The position numbers were made by a program, and so were the translations under genes. From Glandiceps talaboti (taxonomy: Eukaryota; Hemichordata; Enteropneusta; Spengelidae), in the NCBI RefSeq assembly GCF_964340395.1, contig NC_135550.1, forward strand, positions 7,794,101 through 7,858,100: a stretch of 64,000 nucleotides of DNA, given 5' to 3'. Under the pieces are notes generated by a model. The model was not told where the DNA came from. It did no database searches and was given only the letters and a program-made list of their open reading frames with translations. This document shows positions 1-13,439 of the stretch, piece after piece; position 1 is the first letter of the stretch, and every line of letters begins with the position of its first letter.

Positions 1-475
1 ACTAGTATGTAAATTCCAGTTCAAGAAACTACTGACTTACCAGAATCTTTTTGGGGGGAGAGAAACTTTAGCCATGCAATCATAAACACATAAAGATCAT
101 AACAACATTTAAAGATATAAAAAATTCTATTTTCTGCACCCCAAAGGGCCCGATAGCAATGCAATTATAATACGTAATTTCTCTGACATGCAATAACTGA
201 TTTTATTCAAACCTGGCACAAAGATGACATATGGGACACTGTTTAGTGTACAATTCGAAAGCTGTAATACATACACTCCATTTAAGAGTCTGTCCCATAG
301 TTTCATGAACATGCTTTCTTTTCAGAATTTGACCTTGACCATCAGAGTTAATTATTGATTTCTTGTGCATTGCAGGTTCATTTTAATATTTTAATATTCA
401 ATGACAATTTCTTATCAATCATGTTTATACCCGGGTAATATAGAAGATGAGAAATAAAATACACAAGCATTACTT
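1..475. other. AT-rich non-coding flank
   Basis: No ORF with family-like composition, no splice-bounded exon and no obvious repeat structure is visible. The last bases lead into a 16-bp direct repeat (476-491) that recurs at 2297-2312, beyond the foldback described next. Confidence 0.4.
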
Positions 476-654
476 GTTGGTGCTCATATCCTTTTTTACT
501 AAATGGTGGTCATATTAAAATAATCGTGATTTACTGCATAACTCATATTGTCTACACCCATATTATCAGTGTAAGCTTTCTTTTAAGACCTTCTTCTTCA
601 ACCTTGCCCTTGGGGAACAATTATCAAAATCAAGCCATTTCATGCATATTGTGC

Positions 655-2140
655 TCGGCCAGAAATTTTTTAAAAAGCTGTTCAACAGGCAACCTAACCC
701 ATCACATTGGGTAGATAGGTCGAAAAAAACAACCCAATTTTTACAATGTTGGACAAGGATGTTAAAACAAGCCATACATAATGATGGCAAAACATTTCAA
801 GTTGAGTTTATACAGTACTTATTCAGTCATTTTGATTTTGGCTCATGCAATTTGTCTGTATGGCAATATATTTCCATCGGTGCTACAGTTAGGAAATGTA
901 CACAATTTATGGTTAGACAAATTTTGTAGCTCCTCTGACCCTCTCCCTCTGCCAAATGAAACTCCAGAGTTATTTTAGCCACCCCTTCTGTCACCTACAC
1001 TACAGTGGAGATATAAAATTATATGGTACAATGATGTATTAAAATAACAGTGATAACCAACTATATTAACAGTCCAAACGACTGTACTTTACAAAGGATG
1101 TGGACTTCACGTGCATAAGCAGATGTCTCATAATGAGCTCTTACCTATACAAGGAGGCACTTAGCCAGCCACATGCCATCTTGTTTTGAGAGAAAGACAA
1201 TTATCACCTTGATTGCTACTGATTGGAAGGAGACACCTCCAAAGACGATTTTATTGGGGGGATAAGACAATGTAGGAGGCCATTTAGCGGCATTAGATAT
1301 CAGACCACATACAGTTTAAAGTCTTACAATGCTTGAATATGGTATTAAAATACCAGAATTTAGACATTTATACTATGCACTACATGTTATCTGGCTATGA
1401 AGTGTATTTTGTTGAGGCAAAGCTGAAAGATATTTTGCAGAAGTGCACATGGTAAATGACTTCATGAATTGAGATTAAATATCCAATGTGCACTAAAAAG
1501 TTTACGACCATTGGGCCATCAAAAGTCTGAAAGTCTTGAAATATTTTGCTCTTTATTCGGGATTTTTTGGAACCAAATTAAACTTCAGGAGAAGTCATTT
1601 ACCATGTGCACATCCGCATAATATCTTTCAGCTTTGCCACAACAAAATACACTTCCAAATAATATGTAATGCATTGCATAATTGTTTCAATTCTGGTATT
1701 TCATTATGTCTATAGTTTGATATTTTATGCTTCTAAATGGCCTCCTACACTCTTATTTTCATTTTTTTCACCTTTGGAGTTGTCTCCTTCCAATGCATCA
1801 TTGTACCATATGATTTTTTATCTCCACTGTAGTGTAGGTGACAGAAGGGGTGGCTAAAATAATGCTTGAGTTTCAAATGGCGGGGCTTAACATTTTTTGA
1901 GAAGAGAGGGTGAGAGGAACTACACCATTTGTTTAACCGTAAATTGTGTACATTTCCTAACTGTAGCTATGCAGACAAATTGCATGAGATAGTATCAAGA
2001 TGACTGAATAAGTTCTATCTGAACTCGACCTGAAATATTTTGCTATCATTATATATGGTTTTATCCTTGTCAAGCATTGTGAAAAAATGTGATGGGTTAG
2101 GTTACCCGTTGACCAGCGTTTTTTATTTTTTCTGACCTTA
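655..2140. repeat. large imperfect foldback (inverted-repeat) element
   Basis: Bases about 655-1455 are the imperfect reverse complement of about 1600-2140. Clear paired blocks are: GCAACCTAACCCATCACA near 690 with TGTGATGGGTTAGGTTAC near 2090; TTAGGAAATGTACACAATTT near 890 with its complement near 1945; CCACCCCTTCTGTCACCTAC near 980 with its complement near 1840; and the inner block CAAAGCTGAAAGATATTTTG near 1420 with its complement near 1620. The left arm carries about 190 bp (roughly 1040-1230) missing from the right arm. The 16-bp direct repeat GTTGGTGCTCATATCC lies at 476-491 and 2297-2312, but the DNA between it and the arms is not clearly paired, so it is not a proven target duplication. 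No protein coding was recognised, so it is probably a non-autonomous DNA transposon. Confidence 0.7.
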
Positions 2141-2261
2141 CATATGATATTTAATTGCGTATGCTAAAATATATATTATGTAACTTACATGCAAATTTAT
2201 GTAAATTAGCACCAAGACAAAGTTCTGCCCCCCTTGGCAATTTGGTCGGGCTACGGCCCTG

Positions 2262-2296
2262 CATACATACATACATACATACATACATACATACAT
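2262..2296. repeat. (CATA)n microsatellite
   Basis: About eight perfect CATA units, directly left of the second copy of the 16-bp direct repeat. Confidence 0.95.
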
Positions 2297-2339
2297 GTTG
2301 GTGCTCATATCCCACTGAATGGTGAAACAATCCCCCATT

Positions 2340-3180
2340 TGTAGTTCAAGAATAATATAGACACAGACAAGTATCTATCCCTATATTAGATATGACCTGT
2401 CTGTAGTATCTTTTTAGTTGTCCTGACTTCACCTTAAGAGTCAAAACTTAACGAGAAAATCAATTGTAGCTGTTACAAAGAAGTAATGTAAACTTTGTCT
2501 TCTCGAGGACTTGTTGAACATGAATTGCTGGCTAAAATATCATTGCAGTTGGAAAATCCATCAGACGTTTTTTAAATTACGAAAAACAAGATTTTGTAAT
2601 GAAAGACAAATTTCTCTTGGCAAAAACTAATCTTAGTTTTAAGAGCCAGGCGAAACACAAAAAAATCACACACTTTGGAGCATTTAGACAACGGTAGCTT
2701 CGCCCAGATGGGAGAATATCAAAATGTGGATTGTCAACAGCAATCACACTTGTGCAGTGCTGCACGAACTGTAAGGTCGGAAAGAGCAAGAGTAGGCAGG
2801 CCCACAATTTTAGCAGCAGTAAAAGAGATATTCAGAAGTTTGATTTGATTAACGAAAGAGAGCAGAGGGAACAACATTATGTTACATAATAATACGATAG
2901 AGTAATTAAAAAAATATATAAGATAAGCAGTTCAGCATCTATATTGAAAGAGCGCAACCGGCGAAGCAGATTTAAACGTTGTTGGTTTTTGTATAGCTGT
3001 AGTATGAAGTGTAAATAAAAGTTTGTTATTGTCAAGGGTCAAACCAAGATAATTGTAAGACACCATGCCACATGTTCAACGGGCTCACCATTAAGCGACT
3101 GGTCAGTTTCTCCAGCCTGGGGGTGGGGTGGGGGGTTTGGGTGGCAGTGGATTCTTAAATCAGGCCGACAAAAAGTCACT
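2340..3180. other. non-coding interval
   Basis: The only ORF of note (2577-2807, minus) has no recognisable domain and no splice context. A short G-rich tract lies near 3118-3140. Nothing else supportable is seen. Confidence 0.35.
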
Positions 3181-3182
3181 GA

Positions 3183-3640
3183 CCTATTGCTATGGGCGTA
3201 GTCATGTTGCTAGATATATTTGCATACATTTTTCAATGTTTTTGTTCACTTGTGTGTGAATTTCTGATATTATCTTTGCAATAAATATGATCATTTGGCT
3301 GTTGCTATGGGCGTGGTCATGTTGCTAGATATATTTGCATACATTTTTCAATGTTTTTGTTCACTTGTGTGTGAATGTCTGATATTATCTTTGCAATAAA
3401 TGTGATCATTTGGCTGTTGCTATGGGCGTGGTCTTCTTGCTAGGTACATTTGCATACACTTTTGAATGTTTATTCAATTGTCTATTAATCCCGTTGTTAT
3501 CTTCGCAATATATGTGATCATTTGGCTGTTACTATGGGCATGGTCATGGTTGATAGGGTATTTGCATAAATGTTTTGAACGTTTACTAACTTGCCTACCA
3601 GATGTTATTTGACCAAAATATCCTGCCATTTGGTTGTTGC
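3183..3640. repeat. tandem repeat, unit about 111-117 bp, ~4 copies
   Basis: The phrase GCTATGGGCGTRGTCATGTT starts copies near 3190, 3307, 3420 and 3532. Each is followed by a conserved tail (TTTGCATACA, then TGTTCACTTG, then TTTGCAATAAATRTGATCAT). The first two copies are nearly identical; the third and fourth diverge progressively. The array abuts the LINE relic at 3640. Confidence 0.85.
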
Positions 3641-3910
3641 TGACCGGTCCCTAGTCACAGTGGGGCTATCAGGCACTGCGTTTCGACGTAAGTCAATGAA
3701 ATTTGTAGTACACCACTCAGAAAAATGTGCGACTGAATTTCTATACGCATTCACATAATCTGCATCATTCAAGAGAGCAAGTATGGCAGCATCAGAAAAT
3801 TTAAAAAGCAAACTACTAGGATCAGTATTTTGGTAATCATTGGTATACATAGAATGTAGACTTGAGGTGCTCAGAATGCAGACTTGAGGTGCGCCAGTAT
3901 TAGCGGGAAT
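3605..3910 (-). mobile_element. LINE (non-LTR) reverse-transcriptase relic
   Basis: Read on the minus strand, the translation shows NTGAPQ followed by a degenerate version of the region that reads QGCVLSPLLF in CR1/jockey-type reverse transcriptases. It then shows MYTNDY, LLFKFSDAAILALLND in place of the catalytic YADD block, and HFSEWCTTNFIDL, matching the usual HF..WC..N.L.LN segment. The first aspartate of the YADD box is retained but its surroundings are changed, and a stop lies just upstream in the same frame. It is a short dead fragment. The family is recognised from motif order; the clade is uncertain. Confidence 0.7.
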
Positions 3911-4257
3911 GTAATTGTTTGACTATACTTGTACTAGGGAACTTGGGTCGATCAAGTACAGGATACAAACCTTGAGAAAACAGATGGCATTCTGACGTTG
4001 AAAACGGGAGATCAGATGCGGAACATCGCGTGGAAAGCTCTTAAAGAGTGGTACCAACATATTTGACAAAATAAGAGTATTGGTAGAAGAAGTTATGATG
4101 TAGGCCAGCTTCCAAATCTTCCAAGTGTGTACAATGTCGTGTACAAAGGCACGGCAAAGTTGTTGGTTGGTATGCGGGTGTTAAAGTCATTAACCTAGTT
4201 ACATACTAGTAGTATACTCTTGACACCGTCATGTTTCAATACCGATATGGTTTTCTA

Positions 4258-4410
4258 CACCATACACTCAATGACGTGCCCGATCTGATTAAAATCCGAC
4301 GTGGTGAAAGCTGCTAGATGTCCTTATTTACCTCTGTTCATCGTGCTGTGACGTTTGTTTCGTTCCGAGTGATCGAGGCGGCGATCACTCGGTACTAAAA
4401 CAAGGTGTGC
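4258..4410. repeat. dispersed repeat, paralogous to 60355-60500
   Basis: This segment and 60355-60500 share GATCTGATTAAAATCCGACG / AATCTGATTAAAATCTGACG, GTGGTGAAAGC and TTATTTACCTCT, then TGTGACGTTTGTTT and CGAGTGA, in the same order and orientation. It may be the end of an old retroelement, but no diagnostic protein motif is visible. Confidence 0.6.
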
Positions 4411-4419
4411 CAAACTATA

Positions 4420-5250
4420 AGGTGTGCCAAACTATAAGAAATTTGAAATGTGTATACTATAGTATGATTAGTTATTTATTATTTATATGTACCGTTTGTA
4501 TTTAGTTACTTCCCATATTTGTCAGGACCATGGAGTAGTTCAAAGTGAACTATTTCTATGGTTGTCACACCATGTAGGAGAGCATTTTCTTATTAGTGAT
4601 AGTTACTTAACTTTTTGTATTGTTATTAATTATGTTATGTTTGCAGTGAAAATAAATTAATTTAAATTTAAAAGGCCTGTGGTTTGGTATTGAATTTGAA
4701 GTGTTTTTGCCTTTGATTTTCTGCCTTAGCCTATTTTTTGCCAGTTGATTAAATCTGATCAGTTGATTCTATTGCTTACAATAGACTCAACTAATTCCCA
4801 TCAGTGGGATTTCTCATTCTGGAGTAAATGTGTTAGTGTTTGTTTGAAGGGTTGGTGAGTATATGAGTGAATGTTGCACAAGTGTATTAACTCCGATATC
4901 AGTGTTTGTTAGTAAAGTTGATGTAATGTGTTTGAATGTCTGTTGTATCAGTAAGGATGTAAGTGTTGGTTTGTAAGGGTAATAAATGAATGTATGAATG
5001 TCTGTTACAATTGTCTTCCTCCCCACCTGGATATCCTCAGTTAGTCAAGGCGAATCCATGACATACCAAAATAGAAAAGAAAATAAGAAAGAAAAGAGTG
5101 TTAGATATTGAGATCATGGCTTCAAACAAAGCATCTTGGATTGTTACTCTTTGTTTATTTCTATAAAAGTTGAATTAATTATATGAAAGTTGTAAGAATT
5201 TGACATCCAACCAATTTCTAATCAAACTAAATTGTGTATGTGTGTGCATC
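4420..5250. other. non-coding AT-rich interval
   Basis: No convincing coding exon. The minus ORF at 4814-5026 is composed of TNT/SLL-type low-information sequence. Confidence 0.35.
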
Positions 5251-5259
5251 ATTTTCAAT

Positions 5260-5530
5260 GAATGAATGAATGTATGTATGTATGTATGTTTGTATGTATG
5301 TATGTATGTATGTATGTATGTATGTATGTATGTATGCATGCATGCATGCATGTGTGTGTGTGTGTGTATGTATGTATGTACTATGCATGTATGTATGTAT
5401 GTATGTATGTATGTATGTATGTATGTGTGTGTGTGTATGTATGTATGTATCTATGTATGTATCTATGTATGTATGTATGTATGTATGTATGTATGTATGT
5501 ATGTATGTATGTATGTATGTATGTTTGTTT
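5260..5530. repeat. (GTAT)n compound microsatellite
   Basis: About 270 bp of GTAT units, interrupted by short GCAT, GTGT and CTAT runs. Overlapping ORFs here encode only MYVC/IHTY repeats and are not genes. Confidence 0.97.
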
Positions 5531-6054
5531 ATTTGATTGATTTTGGTCATTGAACCTTTAGAGCACAATGACCTATCTGTGTAATTACAAATAGTTATGA
5601 AAATTTTTCAAAGATAATAAATGGCATTATCAGATTTGACAAGTTTTTCAGTTAAAAACAAAATTTTGGTTAATATGGTATTGTTTGCCAAAGATTGGTG
5701 ACAATGTAGAAAAATAATGTACAATGAAAGTTTGCCATGTATTGCACTATGCAGTTACATATGAAAGGACATTCAATCATGATGGTTGAGAGTGCATCAG
5801 ATTTGCAGTATACTCATTTGAAGATGAAACATGAAAAACAAATTAAGTATTGTACATACAAATTATTGTTTAAAGTTAATTTATTATGGTGGCCCAGAGA
5901 TGACATAGGAACAATACATTTGTGGAAGAAATAATTAATTTTTTGAAAGCAAAATATTCAGTACATAGGACAAAACATTATTTTTTGGTTCAAAATAGAA
6001 ATATCAAAGCAAAAAGTTCAAATTTGTAAGACAAAACTTCCTTTTTACAAAGCA

Positions 6055-6360
6055 GAAAATTTATTTGCATAACAAGATTTTTACTTCTTGAGGCCAAAAT
6101 GTTTTTTTCCAGATCAAAATTTTTTTTTTGATTCAAAAACTTTTTTTCCCCCAGATCAAAAAAGAAATTTTTGAGGCCAAAACTCTTTTTTTCTAGAGGA
6201 GAATTTTTTTTGGCATAACAAGATTTTTACTTCTTGAGGCCAAAACTTTTCTTTTTACAGATAAAAAAAATTTTTTGAGGCCCAAACTTTTTTCCAGAGC
6301 AGAAAATTTATTTGCATAACAGGATTTTTACTTTCTGAGGCCCAAACTTTTTCCCCTCAA
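6055..6360. repeat. degenerate T-rich tandem repeat
   Basis: The phrases GCATAACAAGATTTTTACTT, CTTGAGGCCAAAA and CCAGAKCARAAAATT recur three to four times at irregular spacing between poly-T tracts. No protein coding is seen. Confidence 0.6.
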
Positions 6361-6540
6361 AGCCATCATCAAAACATGCATAGCTGTACGATTACTTACC
6401 CAATGCTTTGAATATCACTGACAAGTTTGTCATGAATGCTCACCTTGACATTTGCAAGACTAACCAGCTAACGACCGCTGAGGGCAGCCTTTAATTTCCT
6501 TGGCACACATGTATGCGACATGTGTGATGGGCAACGTACA

Positions 6541-7187
6541 TTAGGGAGCGATCAGTTTTTACGACCGGGGTGGGCCGGTGACTTCTTCTTTGTGTTGTAC
6601 TTAAAAATAGTTACCCTCCCCCCCCCCCGTGATTCATCCACAAAACAGTCCAACTCCCACCTCTGACAAATAGTGAACCCCCCCCCCCCTCGGACATCTG
6701 TTTACAAGAAATATTCTTCTTGTGCTTGCAAAAGACACTCTAGATTCTCAAAGCACAATACAGCATACTGCATAGTTCATTTTACTTCTTACATTTACAG
6801 TAACTTTAAGTGTATCTGCTAAATTGCTATCCCAAATCCATTGCTTCACATGTATATAGCTCTTTAGACAGGAACCCTATGAGAAGTATGATTATCTGTT
6901 CATAGACATGCAAAATATTCTTGCTTTAGTAACCAAAAGTTCTAGGATATCTCTTAGATTGAGTGAACTATTACCATTATAGATTAATTCAGCTAATTGT
7001 TAAGTACAATATTAGAAATGGAGTTAATATAATTGTAAATCTAGGGGTTTCAGTAAGTTTCAAAGTACAGGAGGGTGGTTGATGATTTCGAAAATGATGA
7101 CCTCCCTTCTTTGAGTCCCAAATTAAGGTGCCCCCCCCCCCCCGATTTATTGTCTCCCCCCCGCCATAAAAAAGTTATCGCTCCCTT
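6541..7187. mobile_element. terminal-inverted-repeat element, C-tract rich
   Basis: The left end reads TTAGGGAGCGATCAGTTTTT. The right end (7171-7187) is its near complement: the reverse strand reads TAAGGGAGCGATAACTTTTT. Both are followed inward by G-rich/C-rich stretches, with poly-C runs near 6615, 6678 and 7131. The ends resemble the AGGGAGCCTTCAGTAATTAC family at 36436-37019. No transposase ORF is present, so it is a non-autonomous element. Confidence 0.55.
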
Positions 7188-7332
7188 ACCGAAAACCATT
7201 AATTACGTAAATTGCTCATTAATATTCGTGGGATGTTTCCCAAAATCTAATCAGTTCTTGCCATTACCCTACGGAACATGTCTATCAAATTGTTTGAATT
7301 GATGCAGCCGTTTTTTCGGAAATGGTGATACA

Positions 7333-7370
<38 letters not shown>
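7333..7370. repeat. (AC)n microsatellite
   Basis: Perfect AC run followed by a CTTCCTTACAGAAG near-palindrome, a combination that recurs next to other simple repeats in this window (10921, 25316). Confidence 0.95.
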
Positions 7371-7371
<1 letters not shown>

Positions 7372-7404
7372 GTCATCTCTATTATATAAACTTCCTTACA
7401 GAAG

Positions 7405-7650
7405 TTAACCAGATTAAACTGAATGCCTTCCGTAAGGCATATAGCATATAGTCTTGCAATTTCATGATTATGCAAGAAATTTAGCTCTATATCTGTGATT
7501 TTTCAAGTCCCAATGAAAGTTAGTTGTCAACCTGATTTAATCTGAATGCCTTCCGTAAGGGGTATAGTCATGCAATGTCATGATTTATGCAAGAAATTTA
7601 GCTCTATATCTGTGATTCGTCAAGTCCCAATGAAAATTAGTTGTCAAAAA
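7405..7650. repeat. tandem duplication, unit about 125 bp, two copies
   Basis: Copy one (about 7405-7530) and copy two (about 7530-7650) share GAATGCCTTCCGTAAGG, TATAGTC, GCAAGAAATTTAGCTCTATA, TCTGTGATT and CAAGTCCCAATGAAA. Divergence is low, indicating recent duplication. Confidence 0.8.
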
Positions 7651-7799
7651 TGTTGAAATGCACGCCACGCCTCCTATTCTCAGCACAGGAAAGCTTGCCA
7701 TCCTCGACTTCACTCGGCTTTCGTGATCCCCTACATACCCGGGATATGGCATGTGTGTGTTGAACTTCCTTCTATCCCACCACGAGTTTACACATTCCT

Positions 7800-8619
7800 A
7801 ATATTCCTAATTCCTAAATATTCAGTGTTAACCTACTTTTTCTTATTCAGGTCATTCAACTGAATAAAACCCCCACACGTATGTGTATGTATCAGATCAT
7901 GTTATGTAAAAAAGAATGGAAAGTTTATGTCTTTTTGCGGAAAAATTATTGATTTTTCAAATCGGCGATTTAAAGTCTAAAGATATTTTTGGCATTAATT
8001 TTTGCATAATGTGCTAGATATTCAAATTAAACACATTTATTTTGTTATGAAACATATTCTAGCAACTGCAAAATCATACTACTGTATTGATTACATATGT
8101 AGGTGTTGTGTACTAAGCACATACTTACCCCTAACCTGTTCATCTTCTACAATCTTTGGATATTTTCCTGAAATCTGACATTTTTAGCATGTATATCAAC
8201 ATTACAAGCTATTTATTAAGAGAAAGTATATTTCCTGTAAAGATATATGCAATCAGAAAAGTGTATTAGTATGCTCCTAAGATGCTGAGCACAGAAGATA
8301 GTTTACCCCTACCCCCACCCCCTAACGTCGGTATTTCAAAATAATAGCTTATATTGGTTTTAATGGGGGGGGGAATCATTAATAACCCTCAAATATTCAA
8401 CGTTAACCTACTTTTTCTTGTTCAGCTCATGCAACTTAATAAACAAATACCCTTTATGTGTATCAGATCATGTAATTTTGCGGAAAAATTGTCGATTTTT
8501 CAAAAATCGGCAACTTAAAGCCTCCAAAATTTTTATTTCTTGGCATGTGTATGGCAAACTTTATATCATTAGAAAGGAAATTTCCTAAGCTTTTCTAAAT
8601 ATATATTGGATAAGAAAGT

Positions 8620-8620
<1 letters not shown>
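7800..8620. repeat. diverged direct repeats (~580 bp apart)
   Basis: Segments from about 7815 and from about 8390 share AAATATTCA, GTTAACCTACTTTTTCTT, TTCAG, TGTGTAT, ATCAGATCATGT and TTTTGCGGAAAAATT, then GATTTTTCAA, in the same order. A third weak copy of the start is near 8738 (CACTGTTAAC then CTCATTCAG). Confidence 0.6.
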
Positions 8621-9798
<1,178 letters not shown>

Positions 9799-9799
9799 A

Positions 9800-10710
9800 T
9801 TGGAGGAGGGTTACGTTAACATTCGAGGTCCCCCTCTGGTTGTTACACTGCACTATTACCTGTTATATATTTCATTAGTGTCATCTTGATGGGTTATTGA
9901 CTTCAACAATTTTTTTTAATGGGGTAATCTTGGTTTAATTAATTTAATGAGAAATTGATCTGATTAGAGTCATCAGTTAATGGTAATAATGGTACTTCTT
10001 ATTCAGATCTTTTCCTCACTGTGCTCAAAGCAAAGTTTACAATTTTCTCCTGGCATGGACCGATAGCAGTACGACGGCCCTTAACACTTCCTCAACTTCC
10101 TGGTTAGCATACAAACCATTGCAGTCCCTGTTAGCACATATGATTGGAGCATTCGCAGAGCAGCCTCTATCCTACAAGGTACCCAATTTATATGTATTGA
10201 TCGAGCGACATCCACTCTGGCACTCATGCGTCATGGGGATTGTATTTATTCGAAACAGCAAAATTCTGTAAAACTCATATTGTGTACGATCACGTGATTG
10301 GGTGAACAATAATATATTGCACACTCATTTGCATACTCACTTTTACTGGTACTTATGAACAAAACATTTTGATATTTTTATTCATTTTCATTTTCATTTT
10401 TTTTTTCATTTAAAAAACTTATTTAAGGGTGAAAGCAATATTCAATGTACCATAAACAATAAATTCTTTTAGTTTGTGGTTGGGAGGGGGTGTTTGAACT
10501 ATTTTAGTTATCATTCTATAAATACGGTTTTACTTTAATGCAATCTGTTTTGTACCCCTAAATTCGAATATATAACTTGTTACTAAACATCATCTACTAT
10601 GCAAATGACTAATTGGTGATCATCCAGTTACCAAACTCTAACCATTTCTGGTCATTACCATATGGAAGATGTGTAGCAAGTGTCATTACAATCGAAACTG
10701 TTGTTTTGAG
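9800..10710. other. non-coding interval between two GA arrays
   Basis: No ORF above background and no motif I can name. Confidence 0.35.
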
Positions 10711-10718
10711 ATATCGTG

Positions 10719-10720
<2 letters not shown>

Positions 10721-10812
<92 letters not shown>

Positions 10813-10875
10813 ACAGACAGACAGACAGAGACAGACAGAGAGATTGAGGGGGGAGAGAGAGAGAGAGAGAGAGAG

Positions 10876-10916
<41 letters not shown>
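10721..10916. repeat. compound (GA)n-(CAGA)n-(GA)n-(GT)n microsatellite
   Basis: GA run to about 10810, then CAGA-type units, a second GA run (10850-10878) and a GT run to 10916. A CTTCCCCTTAGGGAAG near-palindrome follows. Confidence 0.97.
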
Positions 10917-10919
<3 letters not shown>

Positions 10920-11389
10920 ATCACTTCCCCTTAGGGAAGGTAAAAATCATACAATGTGCCAATTCATAAACCACAGAAAGCGAGATATCATTATTATCAG
11001 GTGAAGTAAGATATATTTATTGCTCACAACAATGATATCTATAACACATAAATCTTAGGCATTTTGATAAATATATAATTCACATAGTAGATATTGTTCC
11101 TTACACCTGTCGAACAAAGCACCTCAAAACCCGAACAAGGTGTCTTCGTTTTGCTCTTTTGTCTTGTGCTGTCATTTTTCTTCTAAATTTTCAAATTACA
11201 AATTCTAAATTAGAAATTTTAGACATTCGACTCTCGTATATCACTATTCTTGAAACGCACATGAATTCATGAAAACTGAAATAATGTGTTTATAAGACAA
11301 TGCAAAATATAAAGGTAACATTGTTATGCATTGCACAATGAATGCTCGGACTTAAAATACCTCTACCCGAATCAGTACTAATACCACTA

Positions 11390-13060
11390 TCACATCACCA
11401 ATACCCCCAATACCATCACCATCACTACCACACTACCTGTACTTCAGCTAAATATGAATGTCCACATACTGTGCTACCATAACCATCACTATCACAACTA
11501 CATGTACTTCAGCTAATATGAATGTCTATACTGCTACCATCACCATCACCATCACCATCACTACCACACTACATGTACTTCACCTAATATGAATGTCCGC
11601 ATACTGCTATAATAACCATCACTACCACAACTACATGTACTTCAGCTTATATGAATGTCCACATACTGCTACAATCACCATCACTATCGTTAAGATAACC
11701 AACTACATGTACTTCAACTAATATGAATGTCCATATACTGCTACCATAACCATCACTATCACAACTACATGTACTTCACCTAGTATGATTGTTCATACTG
11801 CTACCATCGATCCCCATCACTATCACAACTACATATACTTCAGCTAATATGAATGTCCATATATTGCTACCATAACCATCACTATCACAACTACATGTAC
11901 TTCACCTAATATGAATGTCCACATACTGCTACCATCACCATCACTACCACAACTACATGTACTTCAACTAATATGAATGTCCACATACTGCTACCACCAT
12001 CACCATCACAACTACATGTACTTCACCTAATATGAATGTCCACATACTGCTACCATAACCATCACTATCACAACTACATGTACTTCACCTAATATGAATG
12101 TCCACATACTGCTACAATAACCATCACTACCACAACTACATGTACTTCAACTAATATGAATGTACACATAGTGCTACCATAACCATCACTATCACAACTA
12201 CATGTACTTCAGCTAATATGAATGTCCACATACTGCTACAATAACCATCACTATCACAACTACATGTACTTCAACTAATATGAATGTCCATATACTGCTA
12301 CCATCACCATCACTACCACAACTACATGTACATCAGCTAATATGAATGTCCACATACTGCTACCATAACCATCACTATCACGACTACATGTACTTCACCT
12401 AATATGAATGTCTACATACTGCTACCATAACCACCACTACCACAACTACATGTACTTCAACTAATATGAATGTCCATATACTGCTACAATAACCATCACT
12501 ATCACAACTACATGTACTTCAGCTAATATGAATGTCCACATACTGCTACCATCACCATCATTATCACGACTACATGTACTTCACCTAATATGAATGTCCA
12601 CATACTGATACCATCACCATCACTATCACAACTACATGTACTTCAGCTAATATGAATGTCCACATACTGATACCATCACCATCACTATCACAACTACATG
12701 TACTTCAGCTAATATGAATGTCCACATACTGATACCATCACCATCACTATCACAACTACATGTACTTCACCTAATATGAATGTCCACATACTGATACCAT
12801 CACCATCACTATCACAACTACATGTACTTCACCTAATATGAATGTCCATATACTGCTACCATCACCATCACTATCACAACTACATGTACTTCAACTAATA
12901 TGAATGTCCACATACTGCTACCATAACCATCACTATCACAACTACATGTACTTCAGCTAATGTGATTGTCCATATACTGCTACCATAACCATCACTATCA
13001 CACTATATGTACTTCATGATCACCTAATATGAATGTCCACACACTGCTACCATAACCATA
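11390..13060. repeat. 62-bp minisatellite, about 27 copies
   Basis: Each unit contains ACTACATGTACTTCA, CTAATATGAATGTCC, ACATACTGCTACCAT and ACCATCACTATCACA. Spacing between successive TACATGTACTTC cores is close to 62 bp, so the array cannot keep one reading frame, and no long ORF crosses it. Variants alternate CACC/CAGC/CAAC before TAATATGAATG and CTGCTA/CTGATA. Runs of neighbouring CTGATA copies (12603-12810) show local homogenisation. Each unit carries the perfect palindrome TACATGTA. Confidence 0.97.
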
Positions 13061-13439
13061 CCATAATATATACGTTGTATGTTAGTACTACTGTCAACAA
13101 CAGGTGCTTAGTGAGAGGAATATTGCAAAAATCATAGACAGTGGTATGATACTACTTACTACTTTAAATTTATACACCATGGTCAACCAAAGACATACAC
13201 ATCACCCTTGGTAGCTGCGGGTTTCTCATTACACACAATCGAACAACGATATATTGCAGTGTGAGGCATAGACGGGCGTCAAAAATCTATTTGGATCACA
13301 CACTGACCACTAACCCAGTAGTTATACATCTACCGTGACAATTACCTACCAATATGCTTGCTCAAACTAAGGCGCATTGCAATCTACACAGTCAACATCC
13401 AATCAAATGTTGCTTGATTGACATACTGACGTACTTGTT

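Noticed and set aside
476-2312. 16-bp direct repeat as a target-site duplication of the foldback
   Set aside because: About 160 bp on each side between the direct repeats and the paired arms shows no inverted similarity, and 16 bp is unusually long; kept only as an observation.
5227-5568. Overlapping ORFs of 88-113 codons on both strands
   Set aside because: They translate a GTAT microsatellite (MYVC / IHTY repeats) and are open in every frame because the repeat lacks stops.
11390-13060. CRISPR-like array
   Set aside because: The 62-bp units are contiguous and similar throughout, with no unique spacers, in a eukaryotic genome; it is a minisatellite.
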